DNA of 64,000 nt, taken from Alkalicaulis satelles. Its GTDB lineage: Bacteria; Pseudomonadota; Alphaproteobacteria; Caulobacterales; Maricaulaceae. A program made the translations under genes and the position numbers. Shown here piece by piece: positions 36,601-44,560 of this stretch. The DNA lies in the NCBI RefSeq assembly GCF_008630495.1, contig NZ_VWOJ01000001.1, positions 372,001 through 436,000 on the forward strand. The letters are read 5' to 3'. Each line of letters starts with the position of its first letter. Within the stretch, counting starts at the first letter, position 1. Under the pieces are notes generated by a model. That model worked only from the letters and a program-made list of their open reading frames with translations, made no database searches and had not been told where the DNA came from.

Positions 36601-37191
36601 ATCGCCGAAGAAATCCAGGCGCACGGGTTCTGCGGCGTCTGCGGGGAACACATCGATCACCCCGCCGCGCACCGCGTAATCGCCGCGTTCAGTGACGGTG
36701 GCTGCGCGCGAATAGCCGTTCATGACGAGGTGGGATTTCAGCGCCTCGCTGTCCATCACATCACCCGGACGCGCAGCGAGCCCGCCTGCGGCCATGGCTT
36801 CGCGGGGCGCGCAGCGCTGGACCGCGCCATTGATAGTGGCGATCACCAGAAGCGGCGCCTCGTCAGACTGGCGCAGGGCCAGGCGGTGCAGCGCCCCGGC
36901 CCGGCGCGCCGCGGTGCGCGGGCTGGGACTGATCCGGTCATAGGGCTGGCAGTCCCAGGCCGGCAGGCGCAGCCGGTCCAGATCGGGCGCGAAGAAGCGC
37001 AGGCAGGCGTCAAACGCGCTGGCGCGGGCTTCATCGGCGGCGATGAACAGGCCTGCCCCGCCCCGGTTGCGCAAGGCGTCGGCGAAGATCAGCGCGTCAA
37101 ACCCGTCCGGGGCGCCGCATACGGTCAGGGCGCCTGGCGCTCCGGCGATATGTTTGAAATCTGACACGTCTTCAGCCCTTCCCGCACGCAC
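33685..37191 (-). CDS. mfd: Transcription-repair coupling factor Mfd
   Basis: Mfd removes RNA polymerase stalled at DNA lesions and recruits UvrA. The 1168-residue protein has the UvrB-like N-terminal modules (to about 350), the RNA-polymerase-interacting CarD-like domain (LTPGDLVIHADHGLGRYLG, about residue 495), two helicase domains (Walker A CGDVGFGKTEVALRAAF, DEEQ box VIDEEQHFG, motif TIVESGIDIPTANTLIVH, then YQLRGRVGRAKARAYAY) and the C-terminal TRCF domain from about 1000. The start is uncertain: ATG at 37191 or GTG at 37167 (SDFKHIAG). No nearby ntr or repair gene shares the transcript. Confidence 0.96.
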   Translation of the reverse strand: MRAGRAEDVSDFKHIAGAPGALTVCGAPDGFDALIFADALRNRGGAGLFIAADEARASAFDACLRFFAPDLDRLRLPAWDCQPYDRISPSPRTAARRAGALHRLALRQSDEAPLLVIATINGAVQRCAPREAMAAGGLAARPGDVMDSEALKSHLVMNGYSRAATVTERGDYAVRGGVIDVFPADAAEPVRLDFFGDTLESVRAFDPETQRTTRQLKAVRFTPVSEVLLDPAAISRFRSGFLKRFGAAGSGDVVYDSVSAGARPAGVEHWLALFHERLDTVFDYAGEGALIGLDALARPALEERLEQVRDYYAARQEAQSSGGTMGAPAYRAIEPEAMFLSEAEWDQALSSRAVRRFTPFREADETAVDMGGKQGRTFAAERQSDQNVFDAAARHGADLRKAGKRVLYASWSEGASERLGGVLGEHGLAPVQAAASWSEAARLPAKSIARVVLPLERGFETPDFVIISEQDVLGDRLARPRRKRKAADVIAEAGSLTPGDLVIHADHGLGRYLGLKTLSVTGAPHDCLELEYAGQARLYLPVENIELLSRYGADSETAQLDRLGGAAWQARKAKAKKRLRDMAGQLIAIAAARNARDAEIIEAPSGVYDEFAARFPYAETDDQLSAIEDVFEDLKKGRPMDRLICGDVGFGKTEVALRAAFIAAMSGRQVAVVAPTTLLARQHYATFAERFRGWPVVVRQLSRLVPAKDAAQTRADLASGQCDIVVGTHALLAKSVEFKSLGLLVIDEEQHFGVKHKERLKELRSDVHVLTLTATPIPRTLQLAMSGIRDLSIIATPPVDRLAVRTYVTPFDPVTVREALLRERYRGGQSFFVAPRITDLDEIAKFMREQVPEVSFTVAHGQMAATQLEDIMTAFYEGRYDVLVSTTIVESGIDIPTANTLIVHRADRFGLAQLYQLRGRVGRAKARAYAYLTTPASAAITEGADKRLKVLQSLDNLGAGFTLASHDLDLRGGGNLLGEEQSGHIKDVGVELYQAMLEEAVASLQGEDARESRDWSPAINIGAAVLIPDDYVPDLDVRMALYRRLSGLEDKAGREGFAAELIDRFGPLPEEVESLMQVVAIKALCKRAGIAKLDAGPKGAVATFREHAFENPAALIDLMTRRPMDYKLRPDNSMVLRGDFPDVAGRLKGVQRLLAPIADAARKAREAA

Positions 37192-37277
37192 CGGCGCCCG
37201 AGAGGCGGTTTCGCCCCCGGGTCCAAGCGGTGTGTTTCAACGCCGCCCGGCCCGCAAGGTCAAGACGGCGGTGGCGG

Positions 37278-37496
37278 TTATAGGCTGCGCGCCTCGCGCA
37301 GAAAGGCCGCGTGCTGATCGAGAATCGCGATCAGGCGGCAGTCCGCCCCATCGGCCACCAGCCGTTCGCGCACATGCTCGGCCACGCGCAGCTGGGCGTC
37401 GAGCCAGTCCTGCACGGCGATGGACAGGTCATAGGGCTTGGTCCTGACGCATGGAGTTGATGGAAAGGCGATGACATGGGCGCTGGCGGGGGGCAT
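37278..37496 (-). CDS. Small protein of unknown function
   Basis: This 72-residue frame has a good ribosome site (AGAGGA, 6 bases before the ATG). The product is mostly helical after residue 24: LSIAVQDWLDAQLRVAEHV, then RLIAILDQHAAFLREARSL. I do not recognise a family. It lies upstream of mfd on the same strand with an 86-bp gap, but it is not the SdhE/CptB gene often found beside mfd. Codon usage looks like that of the neighbours. The call as a true gene is moderate. Confidence 0.55.
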   Translation of the reverse strand: MPPASAHVIAFPSTPCVRTKPYDLSIAVQDWLDAQLRVAEHVRERLVADGADCRLIAILDQHAAFLREARSL

Positions 37497-37579
37497 GAGA
37501 ATCCTCTGTGTCGGGAGGCCATGCCTGCATGTTGCGACTCATTCTCATTTGCGTCAAGCGGAGGTTCAGGCTCCGTACG

Positions 37580-37607
37580 AAAAACCCCCGCACCGGACGT
37601 GCGGGGG
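37580..37607 (-). terminator. Rho-independent terminator of the first barrel protein
   Basis: Read on the minus strand, a 9-bp GC stem (CCCCCGCAC with GTGCGGGGG, loop of 5) is followed by a run of five T. It lies 28 bp downstream of the barrel-protein stop at 37636. It nearly matches the terminator at 38227-38253. Confidence 0.85.
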
Positions 37608-37635
37608 TCTTGCATGCCGAGCCGTGTATCAGCGC

Positions 37636-38136
37636 TTAGAAGCGGCGCACATAACTCACGGTCCACACATTGATGTCATCGAACATGTTGTAGCGGGTAT
37701 AGTCGAAACGCAGGCCATTGGGACCAGCGAACATCCACTCGGCCCCTGCGCCATAGCCGAAACCACTTTCATCTTCAGACATCGTCATGCCGCCGGCTGT
37801 CGCCTCGGCTTCCAGCCAGCCAAAGCCGGCGCGGGCATGCACCGAGAACCCGTCACCCAGCGGTGCGCGGGCGCGCACGAAACCGGCCACACCATAGTTC
37901 AGCTTGACCTTCACACCGCCCGCTGTGTCGTCGCCCACACCGATCAGGCCCTCGCCTTCAATAGCGAAAAACTCGTTCAGATCAGCGCCCAGGCGGACAT
38001 TGAACGCATTGAGATTGACGTCATCAGCGTCGACCCGGCTGCCTCCAAGGCCCACATAGGCCTGGCTGATCTGTGCATAAGCACCACCGGAAAGAACAGC
38101 CATTGCTGCACTTGCACTCAAAAGCATTTTCAACAT
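37636..38136 (-). CDS. Outer-membrane beta-barrel protein, paralog 1
   Basis: The 166-residue product has a signal peptide (MLKMLLSASAAMAVLSGGAY, cleaved after AQ) and an eight-strand-type barrel: alternating strands such as QAYVGLGGSRVDADD, NVRLGADLNEFFAIEGEG, GVAGFVRARAPLGDGFSVHA and a C-terminal strand DINVWTVSYVRRF that ends in Phe, as outer-membrane proteins do. It belongs to the OmpA-like porin (OM_channels/Omp25 type) group. A paralog follows at 38299, about 45 percent alike by eye. Its function, beyond an outer-membrane location, is not clear. Confidence 0.85.
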   Translation of the reverse strand: MLKMLLSASAAMAVLSGGAYAQISQAYVGLGGSRVDADDVNLNAFNVRLGADLNEFFAIEGEGLIGVGDDTAGGVKVKLNYGVAGFVRARAPLGDGFSVHARAGFGWLEAEATAGGMTMSEDESGFGYGAGAEWMFAGPNGLRFDYTRYNMFDDINVWTVSYVRRF

Positions 38137-38226
38137 ATCAAACCCCCTGTTTTTCCCTGCTCAAGACAAGGCGGGTAATATTAATGATATTGTCACATAA
38201 TTTACAAGGAAATTCGTCCCGGCACG

Positions 38227-38253
38227 AAAAACCCCCGCGCCGGAACGCGGGGG
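38227..38253 (-). terminator. Rho-independent terminator of the second barrel protein
   Basis: On the minus strand an 8-bp stem (CCCCCGCG with CGCGGGGG) is followed by TTTTT. It lies 46 bp past the stop of the barrel gene at 38299. The flank GGCACGAAAAACCCCCGC is almost the same as at the first terminator. Confidence 0.85.
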
Positions 38254-38298
38254 TTTGCCGTGTCTGAAAGCCAGTAAAGGCTTGCCGTCATTCAGGAC

Positions 38299-38811
38299 CT
38301 AGAAGCGGCGCACATAGCCGATGGTCCACACGTTCGCATCTTCAGAGAAATTGACGCGGGTGTAGTCGAAACGGATCGCATTGGGACCGGCGAAAGCCCA
38401 TTCGGCGCCCACGCCATAGGCGAAGCCGTCGTCATCTTCCTTAATGCTCAGGCCGGCCGCGCTGGCATCGAATTCGGCCCAGGCGTAACCGCCGCGGGCG
38501 AACACGGAGAACTGCTCGGACACGGGGTATTGGGCTTTCAGGAAGCCGGCCACGCCATAGTTCAGGCCGACATCGGCGAACACGCCGCCGCCCAGATTGA
38601 CGGTGTCGTCTTTCAGGCCCAGATGGCCTTCCAGCTCGGCGCCGAAGAATTGAGTGAAGTCATAACCGCCGCGCACATACGCGCCGGAAACGTTTGCGCC
38701 GTCCGCATCGATGTGCAGAGCGCCGCCGCCCAGATGAATGCGGCCGTCCTGAGCCGAAGCGCCCGAAACGACGAGCAGAGCAGCAGCGGTGGAGAGGAGG
38801 ATCGTCTTCAT
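38299..38811 (-). CDS. Outer-membrane beta-barrel protein, paralog 2
   Basis: The start at 38811 (MKTILLSTAA) is set by an AAGGAT ribosome site 8 bases upstream; the longer frame to 38979 is rejected. The 170-residue product has a signal peptide ending at SAQ and the same strand order as its neighbour: ISL-like strands GGGALHIDADGANVSGAY, FFGAELEGHLGLKDDTV, GVAGFLKAQYPVSEQFSVFA, EWAFAGPNAIRFDYTRVNF and a final NVWTIGYVRRF. The gene pair is probably a tandem duplication that included the terminator. About 290 bp of upstream DNA, AT-rich near 38985-39045, holds its promoter. Confidence 0.87.
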   Translation of the reverse strand: MKTILLSTAAALLVVSGASAQDGRIHLGGGALHIDADGANVSGAYVRGGYDFTQFFGAELEGHLGLKDDTVNLGGGVFADVGLNYGVAGFLKAQYPVSEQFSVFARGGYAWAEFDASAAGLSIKEDDDGFAYGVGAEWAFAGPNAIRFDYTRVNFSEDANVWTIGYVRRF

Positions 38812-39105
38812 TGTTTTATCCTTGTTGTAATCCCGGATCAGCTCCGGTGCGCGTCGAGAGGTGCGCCTGTCCAATGCGCTGCGCAAGCGGGTCTGAGCAG
38901 GGTGGCGCTGCACGGAGCCTGAGCCGTGGCGAACAAAAAACGGACCGGGGCCGAACTGAGGCTGAATCCGCTCAATCAAGGCAAAATCAGGGCAAAATAT
39001 ACGGTGTTATTTCAGTAATTTAATGAATTTTTATACATCCGGGCGCCCCGGCGAATCCCGTCCGCCGGCTGGCCGTCAGGGTCCTGCCGGTCTACACCTG
39101 CCGCC

Positions 39106-39972
39106 ATGCAACTGACCTTCACCGATTCCCCCCTTGACCACGCTGGCCTGATGCGTGGCGATCCCGCCTGGATCCAGGCTCAGCACGATCATCCCGGTGC
39201 GCGCGCCGTCCTGTTCGCGGGCGGCTCGCTGGCGCTGGACGCCCAGGGCGGACCGCTGGTCCTGCCTGTGGGCGAGGCCGGGCGTCTGCCGCTGAAATGG
39301 CCGGGCCTCGTTTTTCTGGGGCTTGAGAACGGCGCGCCGTGGTTCGCCGCCTCGCTGGAGCCGGGCGTGGCCGAACGCGGGCCGGACTTCCGGATGTCGG
39401 CCATGCAGGCGCCGCCAGAGCTGGCCTGCATATTCGGGCGGGCGCGCGCCATTCTGTTATGGCTTGCCCGGCGCAAGGTCTGCTCCAATTGCGGCGGATC
39501 GAACGAGCCGGCCGATGGCGGCTTGCGCCTGGTCTGCCCGTCCTGCGGCATGGAGCACTATCCGCGCACCGACCCGTCCGTGATCTTGTTGCCCTATGCG
39601 GGCGATAAATGCGTGCTGGGCCGCCAGCCCTCCTGGCCGCCGGGCATGTACGCGACACTGGCCGGATTTGTGGAGCCGGGCGAAACGCTGGAGGCGGCGT
39701 GCGCGCGCGAAACCATGGAGGAAGTCCATCTCAAGGTCCTGAGTGCGGACTATGTCGCCAGCCAGCCCTGGCCCTTCCCGTCCTCGCTCATGCTGGGCTT
39801 CATGGCCGAGGTTGAACCTGGCGAGGTCAGGCCAGATGACGATCTGGAAGATGCGCGCTGGTTCACCCGCGATGAAGTCCGCGCCTTGCTGGATACCGAA
39901 ATGGGCCGCTGGATACCGCCTCATTTCTCCATTTCGCGCCTGTTGATCGAGCGCTGGCTCAATGGCCCATGA
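39106..39972 (+). CDS. nudC: NADH pyrophosphatase NudC
   Basis: NudC hydrolyses NADH and removes the NAD cap from RNA. The 288-residue protein has a zinc ribbon (CSNCGG at about 126 and CPSCGMEHYPRTDPSVI at about 144), the NUDIX box GFVEPGETLEAACARETMEE and the SQPWPFPSSLMLGFMAE signature that marks NADH pyrophosphatases. The N-terminal domain (1-110) is less conserved. It is a single gene on the plus strand, divergent from the barrel proteins. Confidence 0.95.
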   Translation: MQLTFTDSPLDHAGLMRGDPAWIQAQHDHPGARAVLFAGGSLALDAQGGPLVLPVGEAGRLPLKWPGLVFLGLENGAPWFAASLEPGVAERGPDFRMSAMQAPPELACIFGRARAILLWLARRKVCSNCGGSNEPADGGLRLVCPSCGMEHYPRTDPSVILLPYAGDKCVLGRQPSWPPGMYATLAGFVEPGETLEAACARETMEEVHLKVLSADYVASQPWPFPSSLMLGFMAEVEPGEVRPDDDLEDARWFTRDEVRALLDTEMGRWIPPHFSISRLLIERWLNGP

Positions 39973-40105
39973 CGCGGCGGAATGCCGCGGCGCAACGAAT
40001 TGTCCGTGACCTGCAGGCCAAAGACATGCAGACCGGTTGCCACCACGGGCGGAGCATGCCAAACACCGGCCCCATAACATCACTGGAATCCCAAAGAGGA
40101 CGCTG

Positions 40106-40804
40106 ATGGGCGATCTTTTCTTCAACAAGGTGGCGGGCGCGATCCTGGCGGTTGGCCTCTTCATCATGGCGCTCAATGAGCTGTCCGGCATCCTGTTCCC
40201 CACGCGCGGAACGGGCGAGCTGGCCTTCCCGATCGATCTGGCCGCGCTTGACGCGGCGGCGCCGGCGGCGGCCGCTGATGACAGCGGCCCGGTGGATTTC
40301 GGTCTGCTGCTGGCGGGCGCTGACCTGTCGGCGGGCGAGCGCGTGGCGCGCCGCTGCGTGGCCTGCCATACCTTTGACCAGGGCGGCGCCCACGGCACCG
40401 GGCCGAATATGTGGAATGTGATGGGCCGCACCGTGGCCAGCATTTCCGGCTTCAACTATTCCAGCGCCATGAGCGATTATGGCTCTGACGGCACGCAGTG
40501 GATGTTCCAGAACATGTATGAGTATCTGGAAAATCCGCGCCGCTATGTGCCGGGCACGTCCATGAGCTTCGCCGGCCTGCGCAGCCAGGACGACCGCATC
40601 AATATCATCGCCTATATGCGCAATCAGGCCGATGACCCCATCGATCTGCCCGAGCCCCTGCCCGAAGAGCCCGAAGCCGAAGCCGAAATGGCGGACGCTG
40701 AAGCTGAAGACGCCGCGGCGGACATGGCTGAGGCTGAGGCCGATGAGAACGGCGCTGGCGACTATGGCGATGATGAGGGCGAAGGCGACAACGGCGAGGA
40801 CTAA
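40106..40804 (+). CDS. Membrane-anchored cytochrome c with acidic tail
   Basis: The start at 40106 follows AGAGGA at 40094-40099. The 232-residue protein has one N-terminal helix (AGAILAVGLFIMALNELSGI) that serves as an uncleaved anchor, as in CycM of rhizobia. The haem site is C84-V-A-C87-H88, and the distal ligand is probably M153 in PGTSMSFAG. The cytochrome domain ends near 178 (DDRINIIAYMRNQADDP). Residues 181-232 are a low-complexity Glu/Asp/Ala tail, over 50 residues long, which is unusual. CycM-type cytochromes carry electrons from bc1 to the terminal oxidase in the periplasm. Confidence 0.9.
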   Translation: MGDLFFNKVAGAILAVGLFIMALNELSGILFPTRGTGELAFPIDLAALDAAAPAAAADDSGPVDFGLLLAGADLSAGERVARRCVACHTFDQGGAHGTGPNMWNVMGRTVASISGFNYSSAMSDYGSDGTQWMFQNMYEYLENPRRYVPGTSMSFAGLRSQDDRINIIAYMRNQADDPIDLPEPLPEEPEAEAEMADAEAEDAAADMAEAEADENGAGDYGDDEGEGDNGED

Positions 40805-40836
40805 ACCGCCGCCCGTCTGAAAGCCTGGAAACACCG

Positions 40837-40871
40837 GGGCGCGGATGCATCATCCGCGCCCTTTGTGTTTT
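40837..40871 (+). terminator. Rho-independent terminator of the cytochrome gene
   Basis: An 11-bp perfect stem (GGGCGCGGATG with CATCCGCGCCC) around a CAT loop is followed by TTTGTGTTTT. It lies 33 bp after the cytochrome stop. It may also serve the convergent prmA gene, whose stop is at 40888. Confidence 0.88.
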
Positions 40872-40887
40872 GGCCGGTGATGGCCTG

Positions 40888-41757
40888 TCAGGCCGAGAAC
40901 ACCAGAATGGTCCAGCCGTCCAGCGAGCGCGAGCCGGCGGGCTTGAGGCCCGCCTCGCGATAGGCGGCGCTGACCTTGCCGGCCTGTTCGTCGAGCAGGC
41001 CGGAGAGGATCACGCGCCCGTCCGCGTTCAGGCGCGAAGCGATGTCGCCGGCCAGCGTGATCAGCGGTCCGGCCAGGATATTGGCGAAGATCAGATCAAA
41101 ACGGCGCCCCTCGAAGACAGGATGGCTGAACCCGTCCGCCTCGACAGCCTCGATGTGGTCAAGGACCGCGTTCTTGAGCGCATTGACGCGGGTCTCCTCC
41201 ACTGATTCGGGATCGATATCGGTGGCCAGAATGTCCGCATGCGGCCACAACCTGGCCGCTGCGATGGCCAGCAGCCCCGATCCGGTCCCCAGATCGAGCG
41301 TTTGCTCAGGCGAAAACCCTTCGGTTTCCAGCTCGTCCGCCGCTTCCAGACAGCCGCGCGTGGTGGCGTGATGGCCGGTGCCAAAGGCCGGGCCGGCCTC
41401 GATCTCAAGCCCGATCGCGTCTTCGGGCGCATCCCCGGCGGCATGGGCGCCATAAACCGCAAAGCGCCCGGCCCGCACAAGCGGCAGGCCTTGAAGCGAG
41501 AGCGCCACCCAGTCTTCTTCGGGCAAGGGCGCGATGCGCACGGCCAGCGCCTCGTGCTGGAACAGGCCCTGGCCAGCCATCCGCTCGGCTTCACCCATGG
41601 TCTGGAACAAAAGGCTCAGCCGGCCCCGGTCTTGTGACCCGTCCTCGAACAGCGACCAGCTCAGGGCGGGCGGTTCGGGTTCATTGTCCAGCGCTGTCTG
41701 GATGGTTTTGAGGCGATCCATCGCACCGCGCGCATCCATTACCCACAACACGCTCAT
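40888..41757 (-). CDS. prmA: Ribosomal protein L11 methyltransferase
   Basis: PrmA methylates ribosomal protein L11 with S-adenosylmethionine. The start at 41757 (MSVLWVMDARG) has GGAG upstream; the longer frame to 42090 is not supported. The 289-residue protein has motif I DLGTGSGLLAIAAARL, motif DIDPESVEETRVNA, the acceptor motif FANILAGPL (NxxxxPL) and the linker EAGPAFGTGHHATTRGCLEA. It is convergent with the cytochrome gene and shares the minus strand with the gene at 41910. Confidence 0.95.
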   Translation of the reverse strand: MSVLWVMDARGAMDRLKTIQTALDNEPEPPALSWSLFEDGSQDRGRLSLLFQTMGEAERMAGQGLFQHEALAVRIAPLPEEDWVALSLQGLPLVRAGRFAVYGAHAAGDAPEDAIGLEIEAGPAFGTGHHATTRGCLEAADELETEGFSPEQTLDLGTGSGLLAIAAARLWPHADILATDIDPESVEETRVNALKNAVLDHIEAVEADGFSHPVFEGRRFDLIFANILAGPLITLAGDIASRLNADGRVILSGLLDEQAGKVSAAYREAGLKPAGSRSLDGWTILVFSA

Positions 41758-41909
41758 ATCCCATTCTCCAGCTCGGGCCGGGCTGCACAGCCAGCCGCGG
41801 CATGCCGGAGGACGCATGACGCCCGGCGGCGCGGCTGACGCGCTTATGGCGCCCTGCCGCGGCCAAGGAAAGGCCAGTGTGCGTCTGGCCGTCATGATTG
41901 GGCAATGAC

Positions 41910-42251
41910 TTACGCCGCGCGGGAGTCCGAGAGCATTTCGGAAAAGAATTCCGTCTCGTTGTCCACGGGCTTGGCGTAGTCCTCGCGGCCCGCGAGTTTG
42001 AGCGCGTCGCGATAGATCGAATAGACCAGCTGGTCCATCTGATCCGGACGCGAGGCAGGACGCTCCAGACCCTCGTGCACCCAGCGCCACAGCGCCAGTT
42101 TCAGCACCAGATCATCCCAGTCGGCGCTGGGCACGCTGGAAACGGCCGACAACAGATAGCGCGGCGTATCGGCGCCGTCTTTTTCCTTGATCTCACGCCA
42201 CATGCGGAAAGCGAGCTCGATAAAGCGGCTGTCCTGTTCCATAGCTGACAC
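41910..42251 (-). CDS. Small protein of unknown function, 113 residues
   Basis: The product is soluble and helical, with no signal peptide: SRFIELAFRMWREIKEKDG, then SSVPSADWDDLVLKLALWRW, and DQMDQLVYSIYRDALKLAG. The tryptophans and the repeated acidic/basic pattern suggest a four-helix protein, but I do not recognise the family. The start may be Met1 (42251) or Met4 (42242). It precedes prmA on the same strand at a distance of 152 bp. Confidence 0.7.
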   Translation of the reverse strand: MSAMEQDSRFIELAFRMWREIKEKDGADTPRYLLSAVSSVPSADWDDLVLKLALWRWVHEGLERPASRPDQMDQLVYSIYRDALKLAGREDYAKPVDNETEFFSEMLSDSRAA

Positions 42252-42522
42252 TCCATGCCTCGCAGCGAAGCGTCGCGCGAGGCTTTGTTATTTCATCTGT
42301 CTGGCGTCGATGGCGGGCTTGGATGCAAGCGCCAGGTCAGCCCCCATGGCGCTTGACAGGTCAGGGGACACGATAGCCACAAGACACAGGGGCGCCTGTT
42401 CAGGGTGGTCTTATATTCATAAAAGAAGGCGCAAACGCGGCCATCTTGCGGCAGCGCACAAAAAACTTGCGCGGAGTGTGGGAATTGTCCGTTGAGCCTC
42501 TGCGCCCGGCTGGGGCGCTGGC
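42252..42522. other. Intergenic stretch without a clear gene
   Basis: About 270 bp between the unknown small gene and the SRP RNA promoter. Short frames exist on both strands but none has a convincing start or protein-like sequence. The AT-rich part at 42408-42430 could hold the promoter of the minus-strand gene at 41910. I see no RNA structure or repeat. Confidence 0.5.
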
Positions 42523-42551
42523 TTGCATTGACCCGGGCCAAAGCCGATAAT
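42523..42551 (+). promoter_or_regulatory. Sigma-70 promoter of the SRP RNA
   Basis: TTGCAT at 42523-42528 and GATAAT at 42546-42551 are 17 bp apart, and the -10 hexamer ends 8 bp before the predicted 5' end of the SRP RNA. This fits a housekeeping promoter. Confidence 0.7.
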
Positions 42552-42559
42552 CAGGCTCA

Positions 42560-42655
42560 GGAAGGTCGGCGGCGGACGAGCCCCTCGCCAACCCGGTCAG
42601 GTCCGGAAGGAAGCAGCCGTAACGAGTTTCGGTTCGGGTCGCCGTCCGGCCTTCC
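42560..42655 (+). ncRNA. ffs: Signal recognition particle RNA, small bacterial type
   Basis: The conserved apical domain is AGGTCCGGAAGGAAGCAGCC at 42599-42618, with the GGAA tetraloop and the asymmetric loop that binds Ffh. The 5' GGAAGG (42560-42565) pairs with 3' CCTTCC (42650-42655), and GGCGGACG pairs with CGTCCGGC-type sequence inside. The RNA binds Ffh to target membrane proteins. ffs upstream of dnaX-ybaB is the common order in alphaproteobacteria. The ends are approximate to a few bases. Confidence 0.93.
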
Positions 42656-42721
42656 GCCGCCTTCCGCCGGTTCTGAAGACCGCCCCTCGCGGGCCCGGTC
42701 CTGCGGGAGTGATGCGATCCC

Positions 42722-44560
42722 ATGATCGACGACGCTGACACCTCAAATGAGGCCGCTGACGGCGTTGAGGATGCGTCTGCTCCGGACGGCCCGGCCCTGC
42801 CCGGCTTCGAGGCCCCGCCTGCGCCCGATCCGGGCTATCAGGTGCTGGCGCGCAAATACCGTCCCCAGACCTTTCCCGATCTGATCGGCCAGGAACCGAT
42901 GGTGCGTACGCTCACCCATGCGTTCGCCGCCGGGCGCATCGCCCACGCCTACATGCTCACCGGGGTGCGCGGCGTGGGCAAGACCACCACGGCGCGCCTG
43001 ATCGCGCGCGCGCTCAATTACGAGACCGACGAGGTCAAGGCGCCCTCCATCACGCTCGATCCGCCCGGACGGCACTGCCAGGCGATTGCGCGCTCGTCCC
43101 ATGTGGATGTGATGGAGATGGACGCCGCTTCGCGCACCGGGGTTGGCGATATCCGCGAAATTCTCGATGGCGTGCGCTATGCGCCGGTGAGCGCGCGCTT
43201 CAAGGTCTATATCATTGACGAGGTGCACATGCTGTCCACCTCGGCCTTCAACGCGCTGCTCAAGACGCTGGAAGAGCCGCCGCCGCATGTGAAATTCATC
43301 TTCGCCACCACCGAAATCCGCAAGGTGCCGGTCACCGTGCTCAGCCGCTGCCAGCGCTTTGACCTGCGCCGGGTGGAGCGTGATGAGCTGGCGGGCCATC
43401 TCGCCGGCATCTGCCGGAAGGAAGGCGCTGAAGTGGAGGCCGAGGGTCTGGCCGCCATAGCGCGCGCCGCTGAGGGCTCGGTACGCGACGCCCTGTCCCT
43501 CTTGGACCAGGCCATCGTGCAGGCCGAAGGCGGCGGACCGGTGACGGCGGCCCAGGTGCGCGACATGCTGGGCCTGGCGGACCGTTCGCGCGTGCTCGAT
43601 CTGCTCGCTGCAGCGCTGGAGCACCGCGCCGGCGACGCACTGGCCGAGCTGCGCCACCAGTATGACGCAGGCGCCGACCCGTTCGTGCTGATGCGCGACC
43701 TGCTCGATTATCTCCACGCCATGACGCGCCTGAAGGCGGCCGGCGCCAGTGCGGATCTGGGCGAGGCGCGCGAGACCACCGAGCGTCTTGAAGCGCTGAG
43801 CGCACCCCATTCCATCGCCGCGCTGGGGCGTCTGTGGAAGACCGCGCTGACCGGGCTGGATGATGTGCGCCAGGCGCCGGACCCGGCAGCGGCGGTGGAG
43901 ATGGCGGTGATCCGCCTGATGAGCGCAGCCAGCCTGCCCTCGCCCGAGGACGCCGCCCGGCTGATCGCGGGCCTGGCGCCGTCCGCGAGTCCTGCTCCAT
44001 CCCGGCCTGCGCCTGACAGAGAGGGTGAAGCTGCGCCAGCGGGAAGCGCACGCGCCAATGTGGTGCCCCTCACCCGTCCGCCTGAGCCAGAGCCGGATGT
44101 GACCGATGATGAGGACGGCGGGGAAGCGCCGCTCACGGGCGTAGAGAACGACAGCGAGTTCGAGACGCTGGAAGACCTCACCGGCATGCTGGAGCGCCAG
44201 CGCGATATCGGCCTGCAGCTGGATGTGGAGCGCTATGTGAGGCTGGTGTCCCTGCGCACCGGCGCGCTGGTCTTCGAACCGGCGCCGGGGGCGCCCTCGG
44301 ATCTGGGCGCGCGCCTGTCGCGCAGCCTGCAGGACTATACCGGCCATCGCTGGCTGGTGGACGCCTCGGTGCGCAGCGGCGGGGCGCCGTCCATCCACGA
44401 GCGCCGCCAGCGCCGGGCCGAGGCCGAGCGCCAGTCGGTCCTGAGTGATGCGGGCGTGGCGCGCGCCCTGGAGATTTTCCCCGGCGCCGAGCTGATCGGG
44501 GTGGAAGGCGAGGCTGCGCCTGAGCGTGCGGCCTCCGACCGTCAGGAGACCAAGAGATGA
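42722..44560 (+). CDS. dnaX: DNA polymerase III tau/gamma subunit
   Basis: DnaX is the ATPase of the clamp loader. The 612-residue protein has the AAA+ core at about 35-270: PQTFPDLIGQEPMVRTLTHA, Walker A GVRGVGKTTTARLIARALNY, DEVHMLSTSAFNALLKTLEE and the sensor region TTEIRKVPVTVLSRCQRFDL. Domain III runs to about 410. A Pro/Ala/acidic linker (about 415-490) leads to the tau-specific C-terminus that contacts the polymerase and helicase. The zinc cysteines are reduced compared with E. coli (only C120-like H-C remains). It overlaps ybaB by 4 bp. Confidence 0.96.
   Translation: MIDDADTSNEAADGVEDASAPDGPALPGFEAPPAPDPGYQVLARKYRPQTFPDLIGQEPMVRTLTHAFAAGRIAHAYMLTGVRGVGKTTTARLIARALNYETDEVKAPSITLDPPGRHCQAIARSSHVDVMEMDAASRTGVGDIREILDGVRYAPVSARFKVYIIDEVHMLSTSAFNALLKTLEEPPPHVKFIFATTEIRKVPVTVLSRCQRFDLRRVERDELAGHLAGICRKEGAEVEAEGLAAIARAAEGSVRDALSLLDQAIVQAEGGGPVTAAQVRDMLGLADRSRVLDLLAAALEHRAGDALAELRHQYDAGADPFVLMRDLLDYLHAMTRLKAAGASADLGEARETTERLEALSAPHSIAALGRLWKTALTGLDDVRQAPDPAAAVEMAVIRLMSAASLPSPEDAARLIAGLAPSASPAPSRPAPDREGEAAPAGSARANVVPLTRPPEPEPDVTDDEDGGEAPLTGVENDSEFETLEDLTGMLERQRDIGLQLDVERYVRLVSLRTGALVFEPAPGAPSDLGARLSRSLQDYTGHRWLVDASVRSGGAPSIHERRQRRAEAERQSVLSDAGVARALEIFPGAELIGVEGEAAPERAASDRQETKR

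Noticed and set aside
37331-37666. 111-residue minus-strand frame overlapping the small gene at 37278
   Set aside because: It crosses the terminator hairpin and has no ribosome site; the protein sequence is not plausible.
42293-42541. Short frames between 42252 and 42541 on both strands
   Set aside because: No ribosome site, composition unlike the neighbours, and one runs into the SRP RNA promoter.
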